DNA of 64,000 bases from DATCJA01 sp963814955 (GCA_963814955.1 CAWFEX010000008.1:992001-1056000); one strand, 5' to 3'. Counted from the stretch's first letter, positions 9,719 to 18,727 are shown. Notes: generated by a model not told the origin, from the sequence alone. Numbers and translations: made by a program.

Positions 9719-10204
9719 ATGCGCACATCAGTTCTGGCGTTCGTCGCGACGCTCTCAATTGTCGCCGCCGGGTGCGGTGGGACGACTCGCGTCACGACAA
9801 CGGCGCCTCCCAATCCAACCTTCCCGAGCCTCAGTTCAGCTGTCGCCACCTTCGTTTCTAAAGACCACGGCAAGGACGCAGGGTCTTCGATGACCATGCA
9901 ACTGGTCCGCGAGAACTCCGAGCTGGCGGGCAATGTCCAGGTCGTCGGCACGAAGTTCGACGACAACAGCTCATCCGGTGCGTTTGCGTTCTCGCTCTCG
10001 GGGCCGTTCACGACGCGCGACATCGGCGACGGCCAGCTGCGGATTCGCTTCAATCCGGACGGCGCTGACGATTGGACGTTCGATCTCCATGTAACGATGC
10101 GTTTCAGCAACGGCACCGCCCGCAATTTCGTCTGGCACGACATCCGGCTCGACAATGCGAACCCGGAGCGGGTGCTGACGCTCGACCTTGCGCAGGTGTC
10201 GTAG
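9719..10204 (+). CDS. hypothetical lipoprotein
   Basis: A 161-residue protein with a signal peptide ending in the lipobox VAAGC, so lipid-anchored. The mature part is rich in beta strands (ENSELAGNVQVVGTKFDD, SGAFAFSLSGPFTTRD, WTFDLHVTMRF). I do not recognise a named family. A good ribosome-binding site (AAGGAGG, 4 nt before ATG 9719) supports the start. It stands alone between the sugar genes and a radical SAM gene. Confidence 0.8.
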   Translation: MRTSVLAFVATLSIVAAGCGGTTRVTTTAPPNPTFPSLSSAVATFVSKDHGKDAGSSMTMQLVRENSELAGNVQVVGTKFDDNSSSGAFAFSLSGPFTTRDIGDGQLRIRFNPDGADDWTFDLHVTMRFSNGTARNFVWHDIRLDNANPERVLTLDLAQVS

Positions 10205-10257
10205 CCCACGGGGCTGTGCTATCATGGCGAACATTTATCGAAAGACTGCAATTCGCT

Positions 10258-11313
10258 GTGGAAACAGCCCCACTTCTTTTCGACCTTGGCCGAACGGCTC
10301 CCACCACTCGTGACATCGCCGATCGCGTAAAGACCGGTGGCGCCGCTGCGCTCACCGAGGCGCAGCGTCGGGCCGACACGGCGCGTTATCAGGAAGTGAG
10401 CTGTCGATCGGCGCTCAACGCCGTGAAAGGCATGCCGTTCGAATGGACTCTCAACCCCTATCGCGGCTGTACGCACGGCTGCCATTACTGCTACGCCCGA
10501 CGGTACCACCTCCAGTTCGAGCTCGGCGCCGATGACGAATTCTCATCGGTCATTCTCGTGAAAACCAATTTCGTCGAGGTATTGCGGCGCGAGCTGCAGC
10601 GGCCTTCCTGGTCGGGCGAGTACGTCGCAATCGGAACGGCCACGGACTGCTATCAGCCGATCGAGGGCCATTACAAACTGACGCGCGGCGCGCTGCAGGC
10701 CATGCGCGATTTCCACAATCCGGTGGGCGTGGTGACGAAGGGGCCGATGATCGTGCGCGACAAGGACATCCTGTCGGACCTCACGGCAGGACCGGGGTGC
10801 GGTGTGTACGTGAGCGTCCCCACGGTGGACGAGGACGCATGGCAGAAGCTGGAGCCAGGGACGGCGCCACCGCTGCAGCGCCTGAGGGCGGTGCGCGAAC
10901 TGGTCGATGTCGGGATTCGAGCGGGCGTGCTGATGAATCCCATCGTCCCCGGCATCACCTCCAAACCCGCGCTGCTCGAGCGCACGGTGAAGGCGATCGC
11001 CGATCACGGTGCGCGTTTCGTCGGCTGCAACGTGATGTACCTCGAAGGCGGCACGCGGGACCACTTCATGCGCTGGCTGTCGCAGGAATTTCCGGAGCTC
11101 GTCGACGGCTACAACGGCATCTACGCCCGTAAGTACGCGCCCCTGCCGTACCGGAAGGAGGTGCAGCACGTGATCAGCCTGCTTCGCAAGAAGTACGGCG
11201 TGAACGGCAGGGACGAGGAAGGCAGCGGCGAGTCGAAGCAAGGTTCAAAGGACAAAGTTCCGGGTCGCGACGATTCAGCGCTCTCTCCGGATCAGCCGAT
11301 CTTCAGGTTCTGA
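10258..11313 (+). CDS. SPL-family radical SAM protein (Rv2578c-like)
   Basis: The cluster motif CTHGCHYC (CX3CX2C) binds the 4Fe-4S cluster that cleaves S-adenosylmethionine. It is preceded by the family signature WTLNPYRG and followed by AIGTATDCYQPIEGHYKLTR. This is the Rv2578c/spore-photoproduct-lyase-like group, whose substrate is unknown in most members. The C-terminus (from about residue 310) is a charged, low-complexity tail. GTG 10258 was taken as start; an in-frame GTG at 10216 is an alternative and neither has a clear ribosome-binding site. Confidence 0.88.
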   Translation: METAPLLFDLGRTAPTTRDIADRVKTGGAAALTEAQRRADTARYQEVSCRSALNAVKGMPFEWTLNPYRGCTHGCHYCYARRYHLQFELGADDEFSSVILVKTNFVEVLRRELQRPSWSGEYVAIGTATDCYQPIEGHYKLTRGALQAMRDFHNPVGVVTKGPMIVRDKDILSDLTAGPGCGVYVSVPTVDEDAWQKLEPGTAPPLQRLRAVRELVDVGIRAGVLMNPIVPGITSKPALLERTVKAIADHGARFVGCNVMYLEGGTRDHFMRWLSQEFPELVDGYNGIYARKYAPLPYRKEVQHVISLLRKKYGVNGRDEEGSGESKQGSKDKVPGRDDSALSPDQPIFRF

Positions 11314-11350
11314 GCCCCACCGCGCTGGCGTAGTTAAACCATCCTGAATC

Positions 11351-11800
11351 CTACACAGGCCGTTTCTTGTCGATCAATACGTCCCACCATTCGAAATGGG
11401 GCGCGAGCAGGTGATCGAGTTCGCGAGTGGACGCTGTTGAATCGCTTTGGTCGACTGCCGGCAGGCAGTAGGCGGCGCGGCTGGAGGCCCTGAGCATGTG
11501 CAAGACGCCCTGAGAAAACCCGGTGCCGGCATATGCAATGCACGCTGCCATCGGCAGGGCCTGAAGATCGTCAAGGGCGTACGGGATCTTCTCGTCAACT
11601 GTTCCCACGCTGTCCTGGTACTTGCATTCGATCGCGAATGCTTTGTTGTTGGCCTCGCAAAGACAAAAAACGTCGATGCACCGGTCTTTCCCGATGATCG
11701 TCTTGCCTATCCTGACTTCTCTGTACACCTTCAGGCCACGCGACCCGAACCGACGCGACAGGTAAGAGGCAACGAGATTCGCGTATTCGCCCCCGGTCAC
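11351..11800 (-). CDS. PD-(D/E)XK-type restriction endonuclease-like protein
   Basis: A 149-residue protein whose GTG start (11800) overlaps the methyltransferase stop in a GTGA junction, so the two are translationally coupled. Asp43 in CIDVF and the Glu58-x-Lys60 pair in AIECKYQ fit the PD-(D/E)XK nuclease core. The following DEKIPYALDDLQAL helix is typical of a small nuclease family that travels with DNA methylases. Its role as the cutting partner of the neighbouring methyltransferase is inferred from fusion-like spacing and catalytic residues. It is short for a type II enzyme. Recognition sequence unknown. Confidence 0.75.
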   Translation of the reverse strand: MTGGEYANLVASYLSRRFGSRGLKVYREVRIGKTIIGKDRCIDVFCLCEANNKAFAIECKYQDSVGTVDEKIPYALDDLQALPMAACIAYAGTGFSQGVLHMLRASSRAAYCLPAVDQSDSTASTRELDHLLAPHFEWWDVLIDKKRPV

Positions 11801-12552
11801 TGGCGCGAGCTGACGGCGTCGAGAAGGCCGGGCTGGATCGACGCAGGCAACTCCTCTGGTGCACGGCCCGTCCCGAAAACGCGCAGTCGTTCCGCCGCCA
11901 GTCGAACGGCCTCCGGATTGAGATCGTTCCCGAGGAACCTGCGCCCCAACTTTGCGGCGGCGACCCCGACGCTGCCAGAGCCCATAAACGGGTCGGCGAC
12001 CACGTCGCCAGGCTGGGAACTTTGGTTGACCAGTACTGCCGACACCTCCGGGGGTTTTTCCGCGGGGTATCCGCCATGAATGCGCGGAACGGAAATCACG
12101 TCGGCAATTCCGAGGTCGTTCAATCGTCGCTTGCCTTTCTCGAAAAAGAGGACGAACTCGTATCGCGCCCGATAGTGATACCCCATTCCGATTGTGCGTT
12201 TGTCCCACACCAACGGCTTCCAGAATCGAAATCCGGCTCGCTCCGCCTCGGGCTTCGCGATGAACATCGTTTCGGCATCGCAGAACAGGTAGAAATGCGT
12301 ATTGCGCTTAAGAACGCGGAACACTTCCGCGAACAGCTCTCCGAATCGCGCATTCGGAAAAACCGCAAACCAATCGTTGCTCGACGATTTACTGTGCTTC
12401 AGCCGCGTCGTGGTGCCAACCGCTCGATGTTTCTCGAGAGACTCGTACGCCGGGTCGGTAATCAGGAGATCCACCGACTCAGAGGCCTGTTCTCGAAGCC
12501 AGGCGACGGCATCTTGTACGGAAAGGTCGAAGACTGGAGCGGTCACCAACAC
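11797..12552 (-). CDS. site-specific DNA methyltransferase (beta-class N4/N6)
   Basis: A 251-residue aminomethyltransferase with the beta-class motif order. The catalytic motif DPAY (residues 33-36, a DPPY-type motif IV) comes first and the AdoMet-binding motif ADPFMGSGSVGVAA (about 186-199) near the C-terminus. DKRTIGMGYHYRARYEFVLFF matches the region between them. It methylates adenine-N6 or cytosine-N4; the sequence does not settle which. GTG 12552 (or GTG 12546) is the start. It is paired with the nuclease-like gene downstream and lies between unrelated housekeeping genes, consistent with horizontal gain. Confidence 0.88.
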   Translation of the reverse strand: MLVTAPVFDLSVQDAVAWLREQASESVDLLITDPAYESLEKHRAVGTTTRLKHSKSSSNDWFAVFPNARFGELFAEVFRVLKRNTHFYLFCDAETMFIAKPEAERAGFRFWKPLVWDKRTIGMGYHYRARYEFVLFFEKGKRRLNDLGIADVISVPRIHGGYPAEKPPEVSAVLVNQSSQPGDVVADPFMGSGSVGVAAAKLGRRFLGNDLNPEAVRLAAERLRVFGTGRAPEELPASIQPGLLDAVSSRQ

Positions 12553-12751
12553 CCTCGGAGGAAAGCTGCCTGAGGCTCAGGCTGCGCCATTCTACGACAC
12601 CAGAGCTGTCACTTATTGCGGTACAACGTCCGTGTCGAATGAATTGTTGCTGCCGCGAAGGACAGCCTAGGTCATTCGATCGTTTGTCGCGAGGATTGCC
12701 GAGGGTTGAGGGTCCGGCTAAGGCCGGACCCTCTTTGCCGTTCTCTGCGGG
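12553..12751. other. intergenic region between restriction-modification pair and clp gene
   Basis: About 200 bp without a gene I can support. It contains the promoter region of the methyltransferase (minus strand) and the perfect 11-bp stem at 12708-12733. The plus-strand reading frames here have no recognisable product. Confidence 0.5.
12708..12733 (-). terminator. hairpin downstream of clp gene
   Basis: A perfect 11-bp stem GAGGGTCCGGC / GCCGGACCCTC with loop TAAG, 18 bp beyond the clp stop codon. A short TTT follows only on the plus strand, so it is a weak intrinsic terminator for the minus-strand gene. The inner stem GTCCGGC/GCCGGAC is the same as in the hairpin at 61067-61084, so this is probably a copy of the dispersed stem-loop family. 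Confidence 0.55.
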
Positions 12752-15049
12752 TCAGACAGCAATCGCGTCCGGATCCACCGACGCGACGAGCCGCGGGCCG
12801 AACGCCTCGATCACAATCTGGTTATCCCGGATCGTGGCGCGGAATGAGTTCGCCTCTCTCCACTGTTGACTGAGCGGGAGCTTGATGCGATCGTCGATCA
12901 CCCTCTTCAGGAATCGCGCACCATACGCCAAGCTGTACCCCTCAGTAACCAGCGCTTCGAGGACCTCTGGCTCCACCACGACCGACTTGTTCGACCGTGT
13001 GAGCGTTGAAGCGATCTGCTCGAGATACTTTACCGCGATCTGCCGCACCTCGTCTTTCGTCAACGGCTGGAACAGCACTACCTCGTCGATGCGGTTCCGG
13101 AACTCCGGCGGGAACCGTCGTTCGACCTCCCGGTTGACCTCCGACTGGACCTGCTGGATCGGGATGTCTCCCGAGCGGAATCCCATCGGCGTGCTCAGCT
13201 TCCGGAAGTGCTCGGAGCCGGCGTTCGAGGTCATGATGACGACGGCGTCGGAGAGATACACTCTCTTTCCCCGGCCGTCCGTCAGCCATCCCTCGTCGAA
13301 CGCCTGGAGGAACAGGTTCAGCAGGCTGGGGTTCGCTTTCTCGACCTCGTCGAACAGCACGACAGAGCACGGATTGTCTTTGAGCTGATTGGTCAGGATG
13401 CCCCCTCGCTCGCTGCCCACGATGCCGCGCGGCATGCCAATCAGCTTGTCCACCGACACGCCGCCGTCCTGGTACTCGGACATGTCGATGCGAATCATCT
13501 TCTTCTCGTCGCCGAACAGGAACTCGGCCACGGCCTTCGCGAGCTCGGTTTTTCCGACTCCGGTGGGCCCGAGGAACAGCAGCACGCCATCGGGGCGGTC
13601 GAACCCGTCCTTGAGCGGACCCTTGTTCAGCACCAGGCGCTTCGCCAGCGCGGCAACGGCCTTTTTCTGACCGATGACGCGGCGTCCCAGGCGCTCTTCA
13701 ATCTGCTTGAAGCGATCGCCGACGTCGCGAAAGACCATGTCCTTCGGGATCTGTGCCGCGTGGGAAATCACCTCGACGACGTCGTTTGCGTTGACCTCCC
13801 ATCGCCGATCGATCTCCGCACGTACCGCAGCCGTGTCGAGCCACCCGATGACCTTGTCGGGAAGGTGGAGGTGGCGTTGATAACGGTGCGACATTTCGAG
13901 CGCCGTCTCGATAGCGTCGTCCATGAGACGCACCGAGTAGTTGCGCTCGAGTCGCGGGCGAAGGTTGTAGAGGATGCGTCGCGTCTCGTCAACGCTGGGC
14001 TCCGCCACGAGCACGGTCCGGAAGCGCCGTGCCAGCGCCTCGTCTTCCTGGATGTACTCCTTGTACTCGCTCAGCGTGGTCGCGCCGATCATGCGAACTT
14101 CGCCGCGCGCCAGGACCGACTTGAAGACGTTCGCCGCATCAGAGGGAGCTCCGAGCGCGGACCCGGCGCCAACCATCGTGTGCGCCTCGTCCACGAACAG
14201 GATGAGATTGGGCCGCTCCTTGATTTCGCGGATGACATTCTGAATCCGATCCTCGAACATCCCGCGAAGCATCGTCCCGGCGACCATCGTGTTCATCTGC
14301 AGATTGATGACCTGGCAGTCGCGAAGGCGCACGGGCACGCTTTCCGGCTCGAACTCGATCCGGCGCGCAAGCCCTTCCACGATCGCCGTCTTGCCGACCC
14401 CAGGTTCACCGATGAGCATCACGGAGTTCGAGCGCTCGCGGTGACACAGAATCTCCAGTACTTGCTGGATTTCGTGATCGCGTCCGTACACCGGCGGCAG
14501 CCGGTCCTGACGCGCGAGGAGGTTCAGATTCGTCGCGAAATGCTTCAGGAACGGCGGTAACTCGAACCGCTTGCGAAGCCGCTCTTCGCGCAGCTCGTTG
14601 TCGCGCATCCGCGTGGCAACGCGCGTTACGAGGACTTCGGGCTCGATGCCGTGCCGCCGGATGATGGATACCGCTCCGCCCTGACTCTCTTCGAAGATCG
14701 CCGAAAGGATATCCGAGGATTCGATGCTCTGGCGTCCGGAACGGCTCGCCTGGTGGAATGCCAGCTTGAACACCAGTTTCGTGGCTGGCGCCACTCGGAA
14801 ATCAAGCCCGTCGGATGCGGGCACCACCTGGAGCTGCTCTTCAAGCGCCTGCAGAATCTCGTGCGGATTCAGCTCCAGATCGCGCATCACCTGCGCGAAC
14901 GTATCCCACTCCACTTGAGCGAAGGCCAGAAATACGTGTTCATTCGTCAAGAGCGAATGATCGCGTCGTCGGGCTTCCTCCATCGCGCGATCCACAACCC
15001 GCTGCGCGGACTCGCCGATCTTGTTTGGCGCAATGTCGAAATCTTCCAC
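12752..15049 (-). CDS. ATP-dependent Clp protease ATP-binding subunit, ClpA-like
   Basis: A Hsp100 unfoldase with an N-terminal Clp-N double repeat (FDIAPNKIGESAQRVVDRA...TNEHVFLAF) and two AAA+ modules. The first has Walker A GEPGVGKT and Walker B LILFVDEAH; the second has GPTGVGKT and VVLFDEVEKA. The C-terminal D2-small domain ends with GARFLKRVID. There is no UVR or coiled middle domain, so it is closer to ClpA than to ClpC or ClpB. It unfolds substrates for ClpP. GTG 15049 is preferred (GGGAGG 10 nt upstream, Clp-N begins at once). ATG 15157 or 15268 would add residues with no domain match. No ClpS gene is adjacent. Confidence 0.9.
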   Translation of the reverse strand: MEDFDIAPNKIGESAQRVVDRAMEEARRRDHSLLTNEHVFLAFAQVEWDTFAQVMRDLELNPHEILQALEEQLQVVPASDGLDFRVAPATKLVFKLAFHQASRSGRQSIESSDILSAIFEESQGGAVSIIRRHGIEPEVLVTRVATRMRDNELREERLRKRFELPPFLKHFATNLNLLARQDRLPPVYGRDHEIQQVLEILCHRERSNSVMLIGEPGVGKTAIVEGLARRIEFEPESVPVRLRDCQVINLQMNTMVAGTMLRGMFEDRIQNVIREIKERPNLILFVDEAHTMVGAGSALGAPSDAANVFKSVLARGEVRMIGATTLSEYKEYIQEDEALARRFRTVLVAEPSVDETRRILYNLRPRLERNYSVRLMDDAIETALEMSHRYQRHLHLPDKVIGWLDTAAVRAEIDRRWEVNANDVVEVISHAAQIPKDMVFRDVGDRFKQIEERLGRRVIGQKKAVAALAKRLVLNKGPLKDGFDRPDGVLLFLGPTGVGKTELAKAVAEFLFGDEKKMIRIDMSEYQDGGVSVDKLIGMPRGIVGSERGGILTNQLKDNPCSVVLFDEVEKANPSLLNLFLQAFDEGWLTDGRGKRVYLSDAVVIMTSNAGSEHFRKLSTPMGFRSGDIPIQQVQSEVNREVERRFPPEFRNRIDEVVLFQPLTKDEVRQIAVKYLEQIASTLTRSNKSVVVEPEVLEALVTEGYSLAYGARFLKRVIDDRIKLPLSQQWREANSFRATIRDNQIVIEAFGPRLVASVDPDAIAV

Positions 15050-15279
15050 CGCGTCGCCGCCTCCCGGACTCGTGTCCCGAGGGACCTCCGCGAGTCCTGC
15101 CCTCCCAGTGGCAAGATGCGAGCCAGCGCCGTGCGCCGCGTCTGCAACGCGGAGCATGCTGCAAATAGCGTCTGAAAAGGACTTACGGGTGATGGTTTCG
15201 GGAGCGTGTTTGCGACGGTGGTGTCGGGAACACGCCACAAACGGGCCAGATGTCAGACGATGCCTCATATAATGGTCGT

Positions 15280-15822
15280 ATGGCGCGCGCGCTGATACTG
15301 GTTGTTGCCTCGTCTATGATCGCCACCGCCGCGCTGGGCCAGACGCCGCAGCCCTTTCCGCGGCCCGGCACACCATCTTCACAGCCTCCAGCGGCGCCCG
15401 CGACGCCATCTCAAGCCCCTCCCTCAACAGTTCCGGCTCCGGCTGACTTTAGTGCGCCTAGCGAGGCCACGCTGGGTGTGCCTATCTACCCGACGGGACA
15501 GTTCATCGCGTCGTACGACGCTGGGCGCGGGCAGCGGTATTACATTTTTGGGGCGACCGCGATGTACGCGGAGCTGGTGAACTACTACCGAACCGTGCTG
15601 AAGGATCGCGGCGATCAGGTGTTCCAGCAGCCGCCGACGCACGTCTTCGAGGTGGGACGTTTCAGAGAAGAGACGATGGCGTTCCCGCCGGGCGTCACGA
15701 TCAAGGACTGGACGGCGGGAGGATCTGGCGGCTATCCGAACCCCCGACCTGACGCGCAGCCCGCGCGGTTTCCGACGATCATCATGATCGTCCCCGCGCC
15801 GGCAGGCGCGGCGCGCGATTGA
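15280..15822 (+). CDS. hypothetical exported protein, Pro-rich
   Basis: A 180-residue protein with a clear signal peptide (LILVVASSMIATAALGQ) starting at ATG 15280. A Pro/Ala/Ser linker of about 45 residues follows, then a compact domain containing SYDAGRGQRYYIFGATAMYAELVNYYRTVLKDRGDQVF. No family is recognised; the domain looks small and soluble, probably periplasmic. It lies divergently from the clp gene, so a shared promoter region is likely. Confidence 0.75.
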   Translation: MARALILVVASSMIATAALGQTPQPFPRPGTPSSQPPAAPATPSQAPPSTVPAPADFSAPSEATLGVPIYPTGQFIASYDAGRGQRYYIFGATAMYAELVNYYRTVLKDRGDQVFQQPPTHVFEVGRFREETMAFPPGVTIKDWTAGGSGGYPNPRPDAQPARFPTIIMIVPAPAGAARD

Positions 15823-15938
15823 CTGCGGGCGCTTTACTGCGTCGCTACCGGTGAGGCTGCAGGCCCAATCACCGGATTGATCAGACTTATGGCAACGGCG
15901 CCCCGATCAGACCGTCACGGGGCGCCAAAAGACCTCGG
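15823..15938. other. intergenic region with thiC terminator
   Basis: A 116-bp convergent gap. It contains a 9-bp stem GGCGCCCCG/CGGGGCGCC with a 12-nt loop at 15898-15927, shortly after the thiC stop. This is a probable terminator, though it lacks a strong T-run on the minus strand; on the plus strand AAAAG follows. Confidence 0.55.
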
Positions 15939-17564
15939 CTAGTTCTTCACGTAGATTTCGCCGGCCCGGCGGAACTCCTGCGACTTCTCTCGCATGCCCG
16001 CCTTGAGCGCGTCGACGTCGGTGAGGTTGTGGCTCGCGGCATAGTCGCGCACCTGCTGCGTCAATTCCATCGAGCAGAACTTCGGCCCGCACATCGAGCA
16101 GAAATGCGCCACTTTCGCGCCATCGGCCGGAAGTGTCTCATCGTGATAGGCCCGCGCGGTGACCGGATCCAGGGCGAGGTTGAACTGGTCTTCCCATCGG
16201 AACTCGAATCGCGCCTTCGACAGCGCATCGTCCCACGCCTGCGCGCGAGGATGCCCTTTCGCGAGGTCCGCAGCGTGCGCCGCGATCTTGTAGGCAATGA
16301 CTCCCGCCTTCACATCGTCCCGGTTCGGAAGCCCGAGATGCTCTTTCGGCGTGACGTAACACAGCATGGCTGTGCCGTACCACCCGATCATTGCCGCTCC
16401 GATCGCCGATGTGATGTGGTCGTATCCGGGCGCGACGTCGGTGGTGAGCGGGCCAAGCGTGTAGAACGGTGCTTCGTCGCACCATTCCAGCTGCTTCTCC
16501 ATGTTCTCCTTGATGAGATGCATGGGGACATGACCCGGACCCTCGTTCATGACCTGTACGTCGTACTCCCAGGCGATTCGCGTGAGCTCGCCCTGTGTTT
16601 TCAGCTCCGCGAACTGCGCTTCGTCGTTCGCGTCGGCAATGCTGCCGGGACGCAGCCCGTCGCCCAGCGAGAACGACACATCGTATTCGCGCATGATCGC
16701 GCAGATGTCACGGAAATGCGTGTAGAGGAAGCTCTCGCGATGATGCGCGAGGCACCACTTGGCCATGATCGATCCGCCGCGCGAAACGATGCCGGTGACG
16801 CGCTTGGCGGTGAGCGGCACGTAGCGAAGCAGGACTCCGGCATGCACGGTGAAGTAATCGACGCCCTGTTCGCATTGCTCGATGAGCGTATCGCGGTAGA
16901 TCTCCCACGTGAGATCCTCAGGCCTTCCGCCGACTTTCTCGAGGGCCTGATAAATGGGAACCGTTCCAATCGGCACCGGCGAATTCCGGATGATCCATTC
17001 GCGCGTCTCGTGGATGTTCTTCCCGGTCGAGAGATCCATGACGGTGTCGGCGCCCCAGAGTGTGGCCCATTGGAGCTTCTCGACCTCATCCTCGATGGAG
17101 GATTTCACCGCTGAATTGCCGATGTTCGCGTTGATTTTCACCAGGAAATTGCGGCCGATGATCATCGGTTCGAGCTCGAGGTGACGGATGTTGGACGGAA
17201 TGATCGCCCGTCCCCGTGCCACTTCGGCGCGCACGAACTCCGCGGGAAGCCCTTCGCGCGAGGCGATGAATTCCATCTCCGGTGTAACGTCGCCGCGCCG
17301 GGCGTAGTAAAGCTGGGTACCCACGACACCCGTCCGCCGCCGCGCTTCGATCCATGACTGACGCAATTTGGGCAACCCGCTTCGGACGTCGCACCCCTGC
17401 GGACCGCTCGTGTCGTACAACTGAACGGGTGGTTCCCCGCCGGTGAGCGCAACTTCACGCGCAGGAATCTGCAACGTCGCCACCGGACCGTCCGGCGTCA
17501 GCGACACCGTTCTGGTCTCGTACACCTTTCGAGAGCTCGGGTAAGCGCTTTGGAAATCAATCAT
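15939..17564 (-). CDS. thiC: phosphomethylpyrimidine synthase
   Basis: ThiC, 541 residues, makes the HMP-phosphate moiety of thiamine from aminoimidazole ribotide by radical SAM chemistry. Visible: RGGSIMAKW, EGPGHVPMH, and the C-terminal cluster motif CSMCGPKFCSM (CX2CX4C). ATG 17564 was chosen because it follows the TPP riboswitch by about 35 bp and starts the conserved N-terminus. The open frame upstream to 17837 only reads through the riboswitch. Expression should fall when thiamine pyrophosphate is plentiful. Confidence 0.97.
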   Translation of the reverse strand: MIDFQSAYPSSRKVYETRTVSLTPDGPVATLQIPAREVALTGGEPPVQLYDTSGPQGCDVRSGLPKLRQSWIEARRRTGVVGTQLYYARRGDVTPEMEFIASREGLPAEFVRAEVARGRAIIPSNIRHLELEPMIIGRNFLVKINANIGNSAVKSSIEDEVEKLQWATLWGADTVMDLSTGKNIHETREWIIRNSPVPIGTVPIYQALEKVGGRPEDLTWEIYRDTLIEQCEQGVDYFTVHAGVLLRYVPLTAKRVTGIVSRGGSIMAKWCLAHHRESFLYTHFRDICAIMREYDVSFSLGDGLRPGSIADANDEAQFAELKTQGELTRIAWEYDVQVMNEGPGHVPMHLIKENMEKQLEWCDEAPFYTLGPLTTDVAPGYDHITSAIGAAMIGWYGTAMLCYVTPKEHLGLPNRDDVKAGVIAYKIAAHAADLAKGHPRAQAWDDALSKARFEFRWEDQFNLALDPVTARAYHDETLPADGAKVAHFCSMCGPKFCSMELTQQVRDYAASHNLTDVDALKAGMREKSQEFRRAGEIYVKN

Positions 17565-17597
17565 GAAATTCAGGGCGGAGATCGGTGAGGATCGCCG

Positions 17598-17707
17598 CGC
17601 TCCCTCCGCCGGTTTCAACCGGATCAGGTTCCAAGGGTTGTCTCTCAATCCCGCTCTTCGAACGCTCAGCCTGAGCAATGTCGAAAAGCTGTCGGGATAC
17701 CCCTGGC
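17598..17707 (-). promoter_or_regulatory. TPP riboswitch (THI element) upstream of thiC
   Basis: On the minus strand, the leader reads GGGGTATCCC, then TTGAGA (17643-17648 on the plus strand), then the canonical ACCCTTGGAACCTGATCCGG (17619-17638), GAAACCGG and GGAGGGAGCG. This is the THI-box core that binds thiamine pyrophosphate. The usual CUGAGA is UUGAGA here. The variable P3 arm is enlarged by a palindrome (17657-17688, separate entry). Placed about 35 bp before the thiC ATG, it can control translation or termination. Confidence 0.93.
17657..17688. repeat. palindromic element inside the riboswitch P3 arm
   Basis: The plus strand reads TTCGAACGCTCAGCCTGAGC followed by AATGTCGAAAAG; its inner half is the perfect inverted repeat GCTCAG-C-CTGAGC, flanked by near-complementary TTCGAAC and TGTCGAA. 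TTCGA...GCTCAGG..GAGC palindromes of this kind are widespread intergenic elements in GC-rich bacteria. It occupies the position of the variable P3 arm of the TPP riboswitch without breaking the conserved core. Confidence 0.7.
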
Positions 17708-17732
17708 GGCCGGTGACGATTATACTCGCGAC

Positions 17733-18589
17733 ATGCGCAGTCTGATCCTGCTCGGCTTGTTGCTCTTTGCCTACACGGTCTCGGCGCAGACGCCGCCGGC
17801 GCCCAAGCCAGCGGCGCCGAAGCCGACTCGCGTCCACGCCTACGCCCCCCCCAGCTCAGCCTGCACCGAAGCCCGCGCAACCCGCCCCGAAGCCGGCGGC
17901 GCGGCCGGCCCCGGCGTCCCGTGCCGGAATGGCCATAACGGTGACGGACTCCCAGGGGATGACATTGCCGGGCGTCAACGTAAGCGTCTCGGGGGTATCG
18001 GACCGAAACGGGGAAACGAACGCCAGCGGACAAATCAACTTCACCGCCATGCAGGCCGGAACGTATCGCCTGCGCTTCAGCAGCGAGCGTATCGTCACCT
18101 TCGAGCGAGAGGTGACGGTTCGCGCCGGGCCAGATCTCGGACGTGGACATCATGCTCTCGCTCGCACCGCCGCCACCCCCTCCACCGCCTCCGCCGCCTC
18201 CGGCGCCGGTTGCGGCTCCCGCGCCGACGGCGGCTGGTCCGGCAGGCGAGCCACGCACCCTGTCGATTGTGGGGATGATCGAGAAGGAGTTGATCGGCGG
18301 CAATCAGCCGCGGCGTGACACGCTGGTGTCCTGCAGCGGCAACACCCGCACCACTCTGGTTCAGCTCAATCAGGACCAGGCGGAACGACTGTACGATACC
18401 GCCGAAGTCACCTATTACGTCGTTGCGGGGGAAGGTGCGGTACGTTTCGGCGGACGCGACGCCAAGGTGGCTGCGGGCAGCTTCGTGTCGATTCCGCGCG
18501 GCACTGCCCATGGCATCAGTCGCGCCGGTCGCCGTCCCCTCATACTCCTGGCGACGTTGAGCGGGACTCCGTGTGAGGAGGCGCGGTAA
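17733..18589 (+). CDS. exported Pro-rich protein with regulatory-like and cupin domains, frameshifted
   Basis: Three overlapping reading frames make one protein of about 284 residues. A signal peptide (MRSLILLGLLLFAYTVSAQ) with a Pro/Lys-rich stretch is followed, after the C8 run near 17845, by a carboxypeptidase-regulatory-like domain (AITVTDSQGMTLPGVNVSV...GTYRLRF). After a second shift near 18128 comes ISDVDIMLSL, then a run of 12 prolines and a cupin domain (YYVVAGEGAVRFGGRDAKV...FVSIPRGTAHGI). Each shift is explained by one extra base. The protein is probably periplasmic. The cupin may bind a small molecule or metal. No specific function is known to me. Confidence 0.7.
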
Positions 18590-18727
18590 CTAGAACCAGC
18601 CAAGGGCCTGCCCTTGACAACCTGAAGAAGAATGCCCCTGGCTAGTTGGCAGTATCTCTTGGCGCGCTACGCCCAGTGGCACTCGTAGCAACGGTACGAA
18701 ATTTCCCGTTGGGGGCCGCACACCGGT
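18590..18727. other. convergent intergenic region with hairpins
   Basis: A gap of 138 bp. Near 18601-18616 it holds the stem CAAGGGC/GCCCTTG, nested within CCAG...CTGG. This is probably a terminator between the convergent genes. Nothing else is supported. Confidence 0.45.

Noticed and set aside
13208..14560. 450-residue plus-strand reading frame
   Set aside because: Lies fully antisense to the ClpA-like gene, which carries intact AAA+ motifs; its own product has no domain pattern.
16029..17114. 361-residue plus-strand reading frame
   Set aside because: Antisense to thiC; arises from codon bias.
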